Source: Numida meleagris (taxonomy: Eukaryota > Chordata > Aves > Galliformes > Numididae). From it: a stretch of DNA of 64,000 nt. Positions 12,501 through 25,400 of this stretch are shown in pieces. The DNA is taken from contig NC_034413.1 in the NCBI RefSeq assembly GCF_002078875.1, positions 67,514,802 through 67,578,801 on the forward strand, written 5' to 3'. How positions within the stretch are numbered: position 1 is the stretch's first letter; the number at the start of each line of letters is the position of its first letter. The notes beneath the pieces were generated by a model. That model searched no databases, was not told the origin of the DNA, and saw nothing but the letters and a program-made list of their open reading frames with translations. Both the position numbers and the translations under genes were made by a program.

Positions 12501-15500
12501 CTGCTGCGCGATGGCAGGGCTCCAAAGGACGTGGGGCAGAGGGTGCGAGAAGCAGCAAGGCACAGCAGGGAGCAAACAAATAGTCGGGCATTTCTCTGCA
12601 AAGCTCAGAAAAGTGGAGAAACACTCATGCTAGAAAATATATTGCAGTCATTAGTCACAGATATTAGGAGTTGGACGTTTATACCTGGTGTTCATTAATA
12701 GGTGATGGATATATATAATACATCGCAGAATGATTATATTTAAAATGCATTAAAATGTGCTCTTTATTTTTGACAGTACTGACATAAAAACATTGGCTTT
12801 ACTATTAGCAAATGTAAACTGCACGCTCTTTAAAATCGGTCTTTAATCTTCCTTGTGCAATGTTTTTGCACTACTGACCATCCTGCCATATATGAGATTG
12901 TCTGTTAGCTCAGGAGTACACCAGCTTCTAATTAGAAAGAATGTGAAAGTGGGAATTATTATTATTAAAAAACAAATCAACAACAACAAAAACCCATGTC
13001 ATTCATGCTGTTATAAATACTAATGTGAAGAATCATATCTGTATGGTAGTTCATGGTTTGTTTTTTTCAATTGCTAACAGAAAAAGTTCAGAACATTATA
13101 CATAAAGACTTTCAGGACAGGCAAGTTCATAGGAACTATATTATTATAAGGACAGGACAGTGCTTTTCAGGTAGATAATAATACTATCTTCAAACATTCA
13201 CATCGTAAATATCTTGAGCAATGAAAACTTTAAGTCGCAAATTGAAAAGCAAAACAAAAATGCTGATTACAACTTTTATTGAAGCCCATTCCTAATATTT
13301 TCTTATATTTTCTTGTGTTGCTGTGTTCAGCTTTGGTTTTGAATGTCGTAAAGTTTGTTTGTGAGAGCTCTTAACATAATTTTATGGATTATATGGTATT
13401 CTTCACTGTGAAGTTTTAAAAGATACAAAAGAAAAAACCTTGCTGAAATGTAGAAGTTATTTTTGCAGTAACGTATGTCATGATTTTTAAACATTCAGGC
13501 CTTTAAACTTTTTTTTTATAGTGTATGTTCTTGCCAATCCCAGCACAGTTCTACAAAGTAAAATATTTGGCAGTGAATTCATATTAACAGATGGAACAAG
13601 AAATTAACACGTTTTTGCTTCGCTAATTCACAGTTCTTTTAATACGCTAATTCTAAATCACCTGTTCTGACTTCGACAGGCTACAGACACCTGTTTGGGG
13701 TAATATTCCACAGCTAATTATTACATGAGAAACTCAGTTCCCAACAAAAGGGTTTCTGTGTGAAATTGTCATAGTTAACAAATTAGTAATACCAACTTCA
13801 TACAAAAATAGCTTGCAGTTTTAATTTACATGTACTTAACCTTCCCTGAAGAGCTAGAAGCAGTGGGATTACATGGGAGCAGCCTCTCCCCCAGCACACT
13901 GGCCTGCTGGTGCCTCCGTCCATTTCCCACCAAGGTTGTCTTGGTCCTGGCTGAGCCCTGGTTCTTGTGGCCAAGTCAGTCAGAAAACCAGAATGCAAGA
14001 GGTTTCTTCTAAACAGGAAGATAGGAGTCCTTTACAGCTCGCTGGGGTTGGTGCAATTAGTAAGTCTGAGTAAGAAAAAGTCTTCTGAAATGCTATTCTT
14101 GCTGCAACGTATAGAGGTTACAGAGCTGCTTCACTTTGTGTTTTTGTTGTTTACTTCTATACATCAGTTCTAGGATTTTAGTGCTGAGCTTCATTGTACA
14201 ATGTAGTGTTTAAATATTGCACCAAAAGCTGCCAGTGGATAATTTAATCCTCCGTCACTGAATATGTGAACTTTTTTTCGAGTGTGTTTGTGCCTACAAG
14301 AAAAAAAATACATTTTGTTGTTGCCTTTTTAGAGGTTTATTACAATTCTGTCATAATGAATCACCGTGTTCATGTGAGAAAGGAAGTGAGTAGCAGTGTA
14401 GCCATTCCATCTCAGTGGGAGCATCTTTGCTCATTCACTCTTGACATTAACGAGGTGACAAAGCCCTCGCCCTCTGTCCCAGTTGTGCACCTATGTAGAG
14501 GCCAAGTAGAAGTCTACAGTAGTAACATTTTTATGAGAATGGTGAAAGAGAATGAGAGGATGAACGAAATCCTCTCATTGCATCCTTAGTGCAATAGGGA
14601 AAGAAGAAATGTACTATATGTGAGAGGAAGGATATGAATAGGCTGTACAAATGTATGTCTTTCTTCAAACTATGGCGGTTAACAAAGCAATGCTGGTACC
14701 GTTACGATCTCTTAATGCTCTTTCTTTTTCACCACTCTTAAGTCTTAAAACACAAAACTAGTCTTAAGTCTGTTGCTCATCTTGCTTTGAACCTTTCTTA
14801 ATTCATCTTTAGTTGTTTTAGCAGGAGCTCATTGATTGTAATGATTTTTTATTGCTCAACTGTAAGACATAAATGCTTCAGTGAATCTTTTTCCTGTACT
14901 CTCTCTACTTTTGAGTCTTTCTTTCTTTTCTACTGTCTTACATCTGGTCCTGCTTTTCTTTTTAAAATGTTCATCTACCTTGTCAAGGTGTGAAAGAAAT
15001 ATCACAACCTTAATGAAACAATACCACTATGAAAAGCTTAATGAAAATAATACAGTTTGTGGGAAAAATATGAAAATGGCACACTTAAGTGTGCTTACTT
15101 CAGGCAGTAGAGGCAACAAGAGAAATAGGAATATTTACATATCTGATGGTTGATAGACCAAGAAATGCTGAATGATCCTAGAGAAACATTGTACAGATTT
15201 ACAAGTTATTCCAGTGAGATTATGGAAGTACCTGTAATAAAGGGATTTAAGAGGTCCATGGTGGCTCTGTCTACTGTGTCCTTTAGGCTCCTTTACTTTT
15301 ACTGCAGTAGTTCTTGTTCTTCAGAAATCTGGTTAAAGTGAAGCTATCTACTGCCTGGTACCTGGATGTAAGCACAGATTCTCTGAACATGTAACTCCTC
15401 TAACTAGATTTACTAATTTTATATTTAAATAGTTTCAGAGGAGTAACGTTTAGTACAAATGTTTTATACTATCTAAAAGACCCCTCGGTGATGGCTATAA

Positions 15501-16234
15501 ATGTGTCAAAAGTTTTATGTTTCTTTGTAAAAATCTTCCACCATTTGTTGGGTGGAATGTAGAAAATCAATCATGCAATTTCCTTTCTGCTTTTGGTACA
15601 ACAAAAATTATTCTAAATATTATGTGCTTCTGTAAATTATAATATACCCCATTAATTTTTAATTAAAGCATAAGAAAATCCTTTCTACCACCAGTACTGC
15701 ACCTAGGGTCTGCCGAAGATTGGTAAGGACTGGCACATGTACTGGAGGAGCTTTTTGTTCTTTGACTGTATTTGCATAAGTAGTATTATGTCGCTAATGT
15801 CTGTGTCCTTAAATGACTCTTACTTAGTGTATGACAGTAGTTTTCAGTTGTAATTTCTGCATGCTGCTTTGTAAGACTTTGTTATTGCTTTAATCAGTTT
15901 CATTACACCTCGGTGTCTAGATCCTCTCCTTGTCAAAATATCATAGTAAGGCATTAACCATGGGAAGATGATATGAATCTTAAGGCAGTAGGATCTGGCA
16001 TTGATGCTGAGGGATTTCTGCTCTTCTACAATATAGTTTTACATTCCTTTATTTTTCTTTTGGTTATTTATGCCTGACCTAAGCAGAACTCCATCTAGTT
16101 AAAGCTGTGTAAGAGAATTTGCCTCTTCAGTTAACAATGGATTTAGAAAGAAATGTAATCAGGACATTTTGTCTATTTTTTGTTATCTGACCCTGGAAAG
16201 TGATAGGACATGAACTGGGGAAAAATAAGTGCCA
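6594..16234. other. Unique AT-rich non-coding DNA
   Basis: No gene is recognised in this stretch of nearly 10 kb. The largest open frame (14266-14589, plus strand, 107 codons) resembles no known family. Homopolymers include A12 at 9432-9443 and T16 at 10731-10746, and an A/G-rich run lies at about 11177-11200. The part from about 7150 to 7470 has clustered ATTA/TAAT motifs and the balanced look of conserved non-coding DNA, but this cannot be tested from one sequence. An octamer ATTTGCAT lies at 15770-15777. Confidence 0.6.
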
Positions 16235-16590
16235 CAGAACAGCGCCACGTGGAAAAATGCCTTTGCCCACTGCGGCTGGGAAAGAGCTACTGAGTTGGTT
16301 GTTATACACAGTGATTGATCCCCTCTCCTTTGATGGTTACATGATAGATAAGGGAAATAGTCAAGTCTGGAAGAAGCTATTTTGTGCTCGTATTAACTGG
16401 AGGATTTTCAGCAGATGTCTTAATAGTTGGAAATCAGCAATAGTATGTGGATTTATTTGTATGCCATCTGAACCATTTGACTTGCCAGATGCATGTTGTT
16501 TAATAGCCTTTTGTACATCATTTTCAGAAGATAGTTTAGTAAGATTTTCTTTTATTGTGTCAAATAACCCATTTTGTAGATAGCATTTCC
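16235..16590 (-). pseudogene. Eroded non-LTR retrotransposon reverse transcriptase, RTE-like
   Basis: Read on the minus strand, two frames carry consecutive pieces of a LINE reverse transcriptase. The first (about 16590 down to 16361) contains DVQKAIKQ, then SGKSNGSDGI, then LLRHLLKILQLI. This follows the order of the family pattern KAIKQ...SGKAPGSDGIP...LL..L..L.Q.IW. After a frameshift the second (about 16330 down to 16235) contains KGEG, then YNNQLSSSFPAAVGKGIF, which lines up with the family segment NNYRGISLLS.AGK.FA. The GISLLS.AGK style is typical of RTE-type elements, not of CR1 or L2, where the equivalent is NYRPVSL. Stops, a frameshift and many substitutions make it an ancient dead fragment. 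No catalytic ADD motif is seen. Clade assignment is from memory of these motifs. Confidence 0.6.
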
Positions 16591-17581
16591 TATTGTTAGA
16601 ATGTGTTGAAGAGACTAATCGGGTGTAGTCATTGCATAGAAAAGAGAATATGCAAAATGCTAGCCTCTGCATTGAGAGGCACAATAGAAACTTGCGATGA
16701 AGTCATCCTTTATATCTTTTTTGAACATCACACATTTTTCTGCTTTTTGATATCTTTGTTGGCAGTGATCTTTTCCTTAGATACATAAAAGCCACTTACT
16801 CCTTTGCTGTTTAGATTGTTTCAGTCATTCCTATCTTCTTACTGTCAACATTATCATACACTAATATGGTTTAAATTATTTGCAGACCTTCAGTCCTGTA
16901 CCGTAATGTGAAGATAGTTTCATCTTTCTGTTATTCTTATATAAGAGCATACCTGCAGAGATAAATGATGTCTTAGTTCTTACGTTGACTCAGATCATAC
17001 TCTACCTGCCAAACCCTTTATGACTTGATGACTGTGAAATACATGCACATGTTGACTAATAACAAAGAACAAGTTTATTCTATTGATTTTTATTTGGTTA
17101 TGTATGTGTTTAAAATTTCATTGTACAAAATTAATGGTGATTCATTCAAAAATATTCATTGATTTCAGTAGCAATTCCTATTGTGATGTATTATATTCTG
17201 AGAATGCAAACAGCAGAAATACATAATAGCAAGGAAGAGAGCTTGAAAGTTGTCAAATGAGTCTCACTTTAGGGTTTCATAAAAATTTTGTTGATCGATT
17301 CACAACAAATACAACTGTATGAATATTTTTTATGTTCAGTTATTAATCAGAGCGTAAAAGAGTGACCAAATAAAGATCAGCAAGGTCATCTACATTTTTG
17401 GAAAAGCTCTTATAGATGTAAAAGTAAATCACACACACTAAAAAATCTTCAATGCAAACTGTTATCAGACTGAAGCGTTCTTATTCCACCAGTCATTGGA
17501 GAAAACTGCTGTCTTCCAGTGACAAAGGTTCCAGTTGAATCTAGATGCAGGAATGTGTAGGATGTACATTCAGCAACTCCA

Positions 17582-17646
17582 GCCACCAGATGGTAGACTC
17601 TGCTTACTGGTTAAGTCAGCTCTAGTGTCTGGTCACCAGTTGGCAG
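17582..17646 (+). promoter_or_regulatory. Pair of CTCF-like motifs in the same orientation
   Basis: GCCACCAGATGGTAG (17582-17596) and GTCACCAGTTGGCAG (17632-17646) each approach the CTCF core consensus, roughly CCASYAGRKGGCRS. The first departs at GGTAG instead of GGCAG. The second departs at the first C and at AGTTGG. Starts are 50 bp apart and both point the same way. CTCF binding marks insulators and loop anchors, often in introns and gene deserts. The motif match is seen; occupancy is not shown. Confidence 0.35.
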
Positions 17647-18737
17647 AAACAGCAGTAGACAAATTACATCACCTTAGAATCACAAAGCGCAGCATCTCCC
17701 TTGTATTTTGATTCAAGTACACTCCTTCTTTCAAATTACTGTTAAAATACAGAAAATACCAAGTCCACGTCAATATTACGCAGCATCTATAAATATTCTC
17801 AGATGTAGGCTGAGAAGGAAAGTATATTTTTATTAGGCTGTTTATTATGTGAGTGGAATTAGCAAGAGACAGTTGGTGTAGAAAATTAATGAACTAGAGT
17901 TTCATGGCTGGAATTTACTCCAACCTGCCTTATGTTACCAGTAAAATTTGTTTGGGGAACCTCAGCATACTCTTTAGGAGACATTTGTCCATTTTGCCAA
18001 ATGATCACACAACTGATGTCATACATTCTAATGTCATTTTCTGCTATATTTTGTTTTTTTCTTTCATTGTGTAGAAACAAAATATAGTGATAGAATACAA
18101 GTGTTTGCATTTATAGAGAACATTTTCATCAAAGCCTGTGGATCATTTGCGTATGTTGGGTATATATATACTTCATGGTCATACCAAATATTTGAAAAGA
18201 GTCAACAGGGACTAATTGGACAAATTATTTTTTGCTTAGTATGAGCTGTAAGAGACAGCTGAAGGCACTGGGCTCTGCAAACAGAATGAAAATATCCAAA
18301 ATACTTTCAACGTATCACACTTGGTCCAGTCATTAATTAAATGAGTTTACATTGCTACTTTTAACTGATGAGATCCTCCATTACTGGAAGCAAACCAAAC
18401 ATATGTATTTGACTTTCCCTGTCAAAGGAAGATGGTTGCATACAGTCTCCTAACAGTGTGACAAAGAAATGGAAGGGTCATCCCTCACAACAGGGATAGC
18501 TATTCTATCTGAAAATCAAAGTTTTAAAGTTGGAGTTGTAGATTTGATTCTACATTCTCCAAAGTGGCAAGTTTTATATTCAGACTTTCGCTGTCATCCC
18601 CAGTGCTAGGAGAGTTGGTGTTGTGACACTCTTATTTCTTTCCAGTCTACCTGAAAGAAGTGTAGCTGTGAACCACTGCAGTCCTGCCTGACATTGTCAG
18701 TGGGTTTCAGGCTGCGTCTGACATACCAATTGCCAGG

Positions 18738-18807
18738 AGCCTGATCCAAGTCTCATTTAAATGAATGGAGATTTTCTGTTGGTTTTGGTAGGCTTTAGTT
18801 CTTGCCT
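18738..18807. repeat. Possible relic of a palindromic MITE-like repeat
   Basis: The sequence starts with GCCTGATCCAAGTCTCATTT, passes through AAATGAATGGAGATTTTC, and ends with an eroded mirror arm (GGTTTTGGTAGGCTTTAG, then TTCTTGCC). From memory this resembles a palindromic repeat common in turtle, crocodilian and bird DNA, whose arms read like GCCTGATCCAAAGCCCATTG and its reverse complement. The left arm is the better match. No family name is given because I cannot search a repeat library. Confidence 0.4.
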
Positions 18808-21312
18808 TATTTTCTGCAGTGCCAATAGCCCTAGTGCCATCCTCGCTTGTAATGCATTGCAGTGAGACTGTCCAATGGGCTCCTACTGGACCTTTGAAGG
18901 TGGAAGATGGAGAATAATTTGGTAGTACAAAATCAGAAACAATTTACTATTGTTTTTCTTTTGTAATAGTGGATGGACCACCTCTAATTTCCCACTGTCA
19001 TCTGCATCTAGTTGCAAATGAGGGTTTGTCACAGCTTTGGTACCTGTTTGCCCGTTGACGTTACTTTGTGCATTCTGAAATGATATGCTCTTCTCTGCCC
19101 TCGTTTCTCCCTCGCACTGATGCAGATAATGTGATGCACTGAACTTTCGATAGTGAAGTGCTCAATAGAGGTATTTCAGTTTTCTAGGAAGAGAGGATAA
19201 AAATATTCATTAATTATTAAAATTGTCTGAGAATAATTGCATTTAACGGATTTGGTGGAAGGCAGACATCCTTATATTCCATTGTACCTAGTGCAGCCCT
19301 ATGCCATTCTGTCTTCCAGTTTATTGAACAAATGAGTTCTGTCCTAGAGCCAAAATCTGAAAGTACCAACCACATATCTCTGGAGTAGGACCTTGACTCA
19401 GAGGAATAATATTCCAAGATCCACCCAATCCTTGACATGAAAAATTCAACTGGATATCTCATTAGAAGAAGCCTGTTATAACCTGTAGTACTTTCTTCTC
19501 AAGTCAGACTGCTGCATAAAAGTCTACCTTGTAATAAGTTGCCTGTAATGTTTCTTATTTTGAGTGTTCTAGGAAGCATTATTCAGAGCTGTACAAGATC
19601 AAATGACTGATTTATTCAAAGCTAATTGAAAATTCTCAGACTTACTAAAAAATCTGTTCTGGATTTTGTGAAGATTTTTGTTAAACACTTATTTTTCAGC
19701 TCTAAGGATATGAACCAGAATATCTAAAGCTTAAGTTATAATCAACAGTTGGTGTATTGAGCGGAGTATAGAGAGAGGGATGTCATGTCTCCATGATGCA
19801 ATAAACCATGCAGCTGAGCTATTATGTACAAAATAAAAAATGAGAGAGTTACGCGATCACTGCAGATTGCTTTGTCCCAAGACTAATCATGGAACTACAA
19901 AAAACACAGAGAAATTAAACTAGTTTTAAATGTTCCAGCTGAGGTTCTGGAGACAGCAGAAATTCCTTGCCGCTATCATGGGATTTCTTCAAGAATCTAA
20001 GCTTGCTCAGATATTTCTATAAATACATGTATATTCATGCATTGATGTTGTACAACTGGAGTCACAACAGTGGATGGTGTGCTTGGGCACAATAGCAGAA
20101 GTCCCTCTTTCAGATCTCTTTGCATGCATTTTTGCACTTAAAGGCAATCTCCGCTGCTTAATACCATAAAATACTAATATTTTTCAAAGCATGGCAACCA
20201 GATATTTGATTGCTGATTTGAAGAATACCTGCATGTATTACAAAACCCTGAAAGTCTGTTAGAGGAGTTTCTCTTTGGTATGTGATCCACATATACTAGG
20301 TGATTCCTTTGAGTAAATATGATGCTAGCTGAAACATTTATGTTTTTCGAAACCATAACTGCACCAAAATATGAGGGTGAATGAGGTGATATAGCTATCT
20401 GAGGAAACACAACAAACATACATAAAAAAATGACTCTGTTTAAATGGGATATTTTTCCCATTTTCTTTTGTAATTACAACTATGTATGCCTAAGATCAAT
20501 TTGTAAATGAACATGAGTGTTTCCATTCTCCTTTTAGAGTGTGCACCAATACATTGTATAAACATGAGTTTTTTAAGCCATTTAGCGCTCCACCAAAGTA
20601 GCAGGGCATTAGGTTCTCATTCATTCATCTGAAAACAATTAGGAGAAAATGCCACTTATCTTAAACAGTATTTGTCAGATTTTCTTCATCAAACTTGGTA
20701 AATACATATCTTCTGACATTTTGATGTATAATCATCAGTCTAGGGTAAACCTAAGTGACTAGGCTTTGGCCCGTGAATAGCTTTTGTTGCTGCATGACAT
20801 GAAAATGTTGTGTTGTTTTTTTTTTTTTAAGATATAATGAATATTCAAAATTAGAGTTATTCTCTGTTGTACTCACAGTGGGTCAAGTGTCATAAGATCA
20901 AGGGAATACTTAGTATGCAATCTAGAGGTTGTATAAATGTTTCTGAATTGAATATTTCACATGGTATATGCTCTGGAACTTCTGCTGAAGAAAAGTGTAA
21001 ATTAAGTAGTATCAATTTTCATTTGAAAGCATAACTAGTTAAAATGGAAATATTTTAATTATCTTTGAGGATTCCTTGCATTCATAGATGATGGAAGGCA
21101 TACACACTTTTTTCTCTGAAATCTTCTTTTGGAGTTACACCCTACAGAATTACAAGTCTTCTGTCCGCAGACTTTGTGCTGCAAAGTCCAGTCATTGATA
21201 AAGCACAGAGTGCTACCACATGAAGACATGCAGTCTGTCACTTAACTGATGGTTAGGATTGCGGTCTTTTCAAAATATTTTGTCGCAATCAAAATTTAGG
21301 ATAACTTGCTTT

Positions 21313-21392
21313 CATCCTGTTCATTGCAGAGGATTTTAACTGGATGATCTTTAAAGGGCCTTTCCAACTCAAACAATTCTATGATTCTATGA
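21313..21392 (+). mobile_element. CR1 LINE, 3'-terminal fragment
   Basis: The stretch contains TGTTCATTGCAGAGGATTTT, then TGGATGATCTTTAAAGGGCC, then TTTCCAACTCAAACAATTCT, and ends in the octamer repeat ATGATTCTATGAT. This order is the hallmark 3' end of avian CR1 LINEs. As usual for CR1 the copy is heavily 5'-truncated, here to about 80 bp, and it keeps no coding sequence. Orientation is plus. Confidence 0.9.
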
Positions 21393-22349
21393 TCTTCTCT
21401 ACAGCGGCTTACTTTGAAAAAATCTAGGAGATGAGTTAATGTCCTACAGTGATTTTGGTATCTTACAAGTATTTTATGTGGCCATAGATTCCTGATGAAA
21501 TCATTTACCTGTAATTTGCTTAGACCATGGAAATGTGGATCTGGGTTATGATTTATCTTGTTCAGCTACTTTTAATCTTCAAAAAATACTGTAATATCCT
21601 AAGTTACAAGCAGAACCAGATAATTTGAAACTAAGTGGACAGACAAATATAAATTACTTGATTCAGTTTCTTTTTCTGTAGGTGAAAGAAATTTCTGAAA
21701 GTAGAAGAAATGGAGGGGGGGTGGGAGTAGTCTAACCAACAGAGATGTAGCTACCAACAGAGATGTAGCTACAAAAATTCTGCTTACAGAATTTTTGTTG
21801 TTTTTTGAGGGGTACAGTGGAGTTGTTTAATAATTGCTTACAGTGTAGTAGAGCAGTTAGTCAGACAATGGCTATTTTAACGTTCCTTTTCCCTCAGTTT
21901 TCTTTCTGAAGTGCTGGGAGGGAAGTTTCCATTTGCAGCTAAGATTGCGGAATCTTTCTGGGCACACAGCAGCAAGCTTGCCCTAAGAAAGTAAGTTTGT
22001 CAGCTCCAGAGAGCACCACCTGTACCAAGTGTACGCAGAAGGAGTACAGTATGCATGTGCAAGAGACTTTGTGCACCTGTAAGATGCAAAAGACTTGTTT
22101 CTTGCTCAGAATAACTAGTCTACATAGACAAGTGGTACACAAAGCATTCTTGTGACTCCACGGTCCCCAAATTGCCTATAGGAAAAGGGCTTTTAGGGGT
22201 CACCAATCAACAAGAAATGCCTGCTGAAGGAATGTAAACTGTGGGCTAAAGGTTGAAATAGAGCATCTATTGATTTCCACTCCATCCCTAAGCTAGCTGA
22301 ACTGTACAGATCAGGATATACAGATAGTACTTGAGGATCTTTTTGGTCC
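21393..22349. other. Non-coding spacer between two CR1 tails
   Basis: The spacer contains a G-rich run at 21712-21726, an 18-bp tandem duplication joined to a hairpin (21735-21798), and the splice-flanked open interval at 21898-21990 discussed under findings. No gene is recognised. The part from 22000 to 22140 is somewhat richer in GC but carries no readable family. Confidence 0.55.
21735..21798. repeat. 18-bp tandem duplication joined to a 12-bp hairpin
   Basis: ACCAACAGAGATGTAGCT occurs twice without mismatch (21735-21752 and 21753-21770). It is followed directly by a perfect inverted repeat: 12-bp arms ACAAAAATTCTG (21771-21782) and CAGAATTTTTGT (21787-21798) around a 4-base loop. The fused arrangement may be the footprint of template switching. 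No transcription evidence is available. Confidence 0.9.
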
Positions 22350-22424
22350 TTTGTGGAGTCAGGAGTTGGACTCGATGACCCTTGTGTGTCCTTTCCAACT
22401 CAGGATAATCTATGATTCTATGAA
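22350..22424 (+). mobile_element. CR1 LINE, 3'-terminal fragment of a second type
   Basis: AGGAGTTGGACTCGATGACC, then CTTGTGTGTCCTTTCCAACT, then CAGGATAATC and TATGATTCTATGAA form a CR1 3' end. The wording differs from the copy at 21.3 kb (GGACTCGATGACCCTTGTG versus TGGATGATCTTTAAAG), so the two probably come from different CR1 subfamilies and are independent insertions. Only about 75 bp remain, without coding capacity. Confidence 0.9.
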
Positions 22425-25400
22425 CTCCTGTTCTTTAGGTGTGGCATTGCAATCCTCTCCTCAGTGCCACCCTCCTGCTGGCTCTTGCCCAGTGCTTGTA
22501 GGGAGCACAGCTGCTGCAAACAGCAGGACAAAAGCAGAAATGTTGTTATGCTGAAGATGATCACCCGGAATAACAGATCAGTGAAGGTTTAGAGGGCTGT
22601 TTTTGTGATTTAACCCATGCTGTCTATGTCACTGCAAATGTCTGAAGTTGATGACTCCAGGAGAGATTACTCAAATTTTAGATTATTTTATATACATATA
22701 TATCTGCGTGTGTTTGTATGTACATATATGTAAGGACCCATTTGTATATTCATCACATAAGTAAACAGAGCTCTTCTGGGAAAAGTTAAGCGTGGATGAG
22801 CATAGTAAGGAACAGAAGTTTCAAAGGCCTGATCCCACTTTCCTGACTCATTTGAAATAGGTGGAAAACTCAACAGCATCTTTGTTTTAATAAAGACCGT
22901 AATAATAATGAGAGCTCCAGATTTTCTAAAAAAATAAGGAGGTTAATGTAGTATCTGGAGTCTGACCTCAGGTCTAAATTGTGATTCTAATGTTAATCAT
23001 TATGAGACATAGCTTCACACCTCATAAATCCAGCCAGCCTGTTTCTACTATCCAGTGTAATATTTAAATAAAGAGCAGTTTCACAAAGACATGCATCACT
23101 ATAGATTCCCTTTTTGCACTTTTTCAAATTATGTTGCTGCTTTATACAAACCACCTTTCATAAGCTGTCTGCCAGAAAGCTCTAAAAATAATAGCACAGA
23201 CGCCTGCAACAACAAATTGGCTACCTCACTTTCAGTGAATCGAATGTTCAAATGAAAAGGTTTCTGCTTCCAAGTATTTGAGGCATACCTTGAATATGTT
23301 ACCAGGCTCAGATGTAATGGTTATAAAAATAAAATAAAATGGAAGATAAAGAGGTTGTTTACATTCGTTGTGATTTCTGTTTTTTTTAAAATAAGATGTA
23401 TTGAAATGAAGGACAAAAAGGGGTAGTTTGACATGGTTAGTAACTGCCCAAAGATATAATTTAATGTAAAGTCTGACTTTGTACTTTCCACGTTGTATGT
23501 GTGGATGCATACCTCTGTGTGCATATACTTGGATTGTCTGCCTCAGATTTGAAGGGCTCGTGTTCATCCTGTATCCAACAGGGAGCAAAAATAGGTGTAG
23601 AAAGAACAGGACTCATCCATGTGTATCTAGGTAAGAACTGTATTACTACCCAGCTGCTTCTCATCAGCTGCAGTTTGTCCAATGAGGTCAGGGTAGCACT
23701 ATGTTTCCATGAATTGCAAGCAATACTAGCAACTTTCTTTGTGGCTGAAAAGGAATGGTTTCCTCACTGTCATATTTGCTAGACTAGAGTATATTTTGGG
23801 AAGGTTCAGGAAAATATGTGTTCTCTGTTACTAGGACCCTATACATACTATTTGTGCAAGCAAGTTCTGTCGAAGATGGTGACCGTATTTATGGATATTC
23901 CCACAAATGCAAATGTTACACACACACTGCTGTAATTAAAACAAAGAAGAGATGAGCACCTCTTCATAATACCATTGTGTTTTATCCAAACCTATGGAAA
24001 CATCGGGGTACCTGTAGCTTTATTACCCATGGCTACTTCATCCCACTATCAAATGCCTTCTAGTGGGACATGATGACATCCTTATGTATTCATGAGATCA
24101 TTTTTCATAATCTGTTCACGTATGGTGCTTGCAAGCCACACAGCCTGCTTTCCTCTGGGAACTAGAAAAGAGCAGCTGAGAACTGAGCACAACTATACAA
24201 GCTTTTTTTAAACATCCGTTTCTAAAAGTGAGTTGTTATAGTTTCCCTCAAACTTCCTGGGACAAGTTCTTCCCGCTCTTCATACCATAAGTGATAAAAT
24301 GCAAATGTCAAACATTATTAGTTCTGTAGCATAAGTACTAATTTTTGGTTTTGCTAAGCAGTTTATATAGGAAAATCTGGAAAGTTTCCAGTCGTCTTCA
24401 CTATCATTTAGTCCTTAAAACCCAGAACAGACATTTAAACTGAAAAACATTATATCTTCTGTGCAGATGCACATGCGGCACCATCAGAAGATGAATAGTT
24501 CTAGCCTTGAACTGGCATCGCTCTCAAGTAGACTCTGTATAATTAAATAAGAAAGCTTTTTAACAAAAAATTACATCTTGGGCACTCCTTTGTGAGTAAA
24601 GGAGCACGCTACAGAAGGAGAAAAGTCCACAAGTGATTAGCGGCTGATTGCATAAGAAATTTCCAACACCTCTAATTTGACTTCTTTTCCTTTAATGAAT
24701 ACTTTTCTCAGTGATGTTGTTTGTTGTTTAAGATACCTCCCAGCATCATTTTTAATGTCATTACAATATGCAGGCTCTGCAGTTTGGCGAACTTAAAATA
24801 CCAAACAGCTCATAAAAAAAAAAAAAAACTGGCTCTTATGGCACTACAGATAGCAGCTTCTGTATTAGATTTGTACGACTTGAATGCTGCCTTTTCTATA
24901 TCTCAAGGCTGTTTCATGCACATATTTGAGCTTAGGTATACTCACAAGCAAGCAGCCATAACATTTCAGTAACTTTGTTTTAAAAGAAAGACTTTTGAAC
25001 GTGCAGGAAATATTAGTACATCAAACAAAGTGAAAGACAAGGTAGTTTAACTTGTTGGTTTGTTTGCTGAAACTCTAAAGTAAATATACTGTAGCTAAAA
25101 GTGTTCCATTTTTATCTGCCTGCTGCAGTAATGGCTGTGTTACTTCAGGGCTTACACTTCAATAATTGATCAGGGTTTGTATAGCACCGGCTAAGAGCAA
25201 AAATAAGAGTGTTGCTTTGAACAAACTGCTGCAATGTTATAGCATTAGGCACAGAAACAAGATTCTGGAAATATAGATATATAAAAAACAGGAAAAAGAT
25301 GGATAAGTTGGAGTGGTAAATACTGCTTCAGGCTAGAAAGTAATGAGAATTTTTCCATAGAGAGTTTTGACCTGCTATTCAAAAATTGTTTCTTGTCTTA

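Larger units (their letters stand above)
16591..21312. other. Unique non-coding DNA
   Basis: No coding sequence is recognised. The stretch holds the paired CTCF-like motifs and one palindromic repeat relic described separately, a T13 run at 20816-20828, and a short TA palindrome at about 18160-18171. A minus-strand open frame at 19217-19462 (81 codons) is unlike any protein I know. The remainder is unremarkable AT-rich sequence. Some of it may be further eroded parts of the LINE at 16.2-16.6 kb, but no additional motif could be read. Confidence 0.6.
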
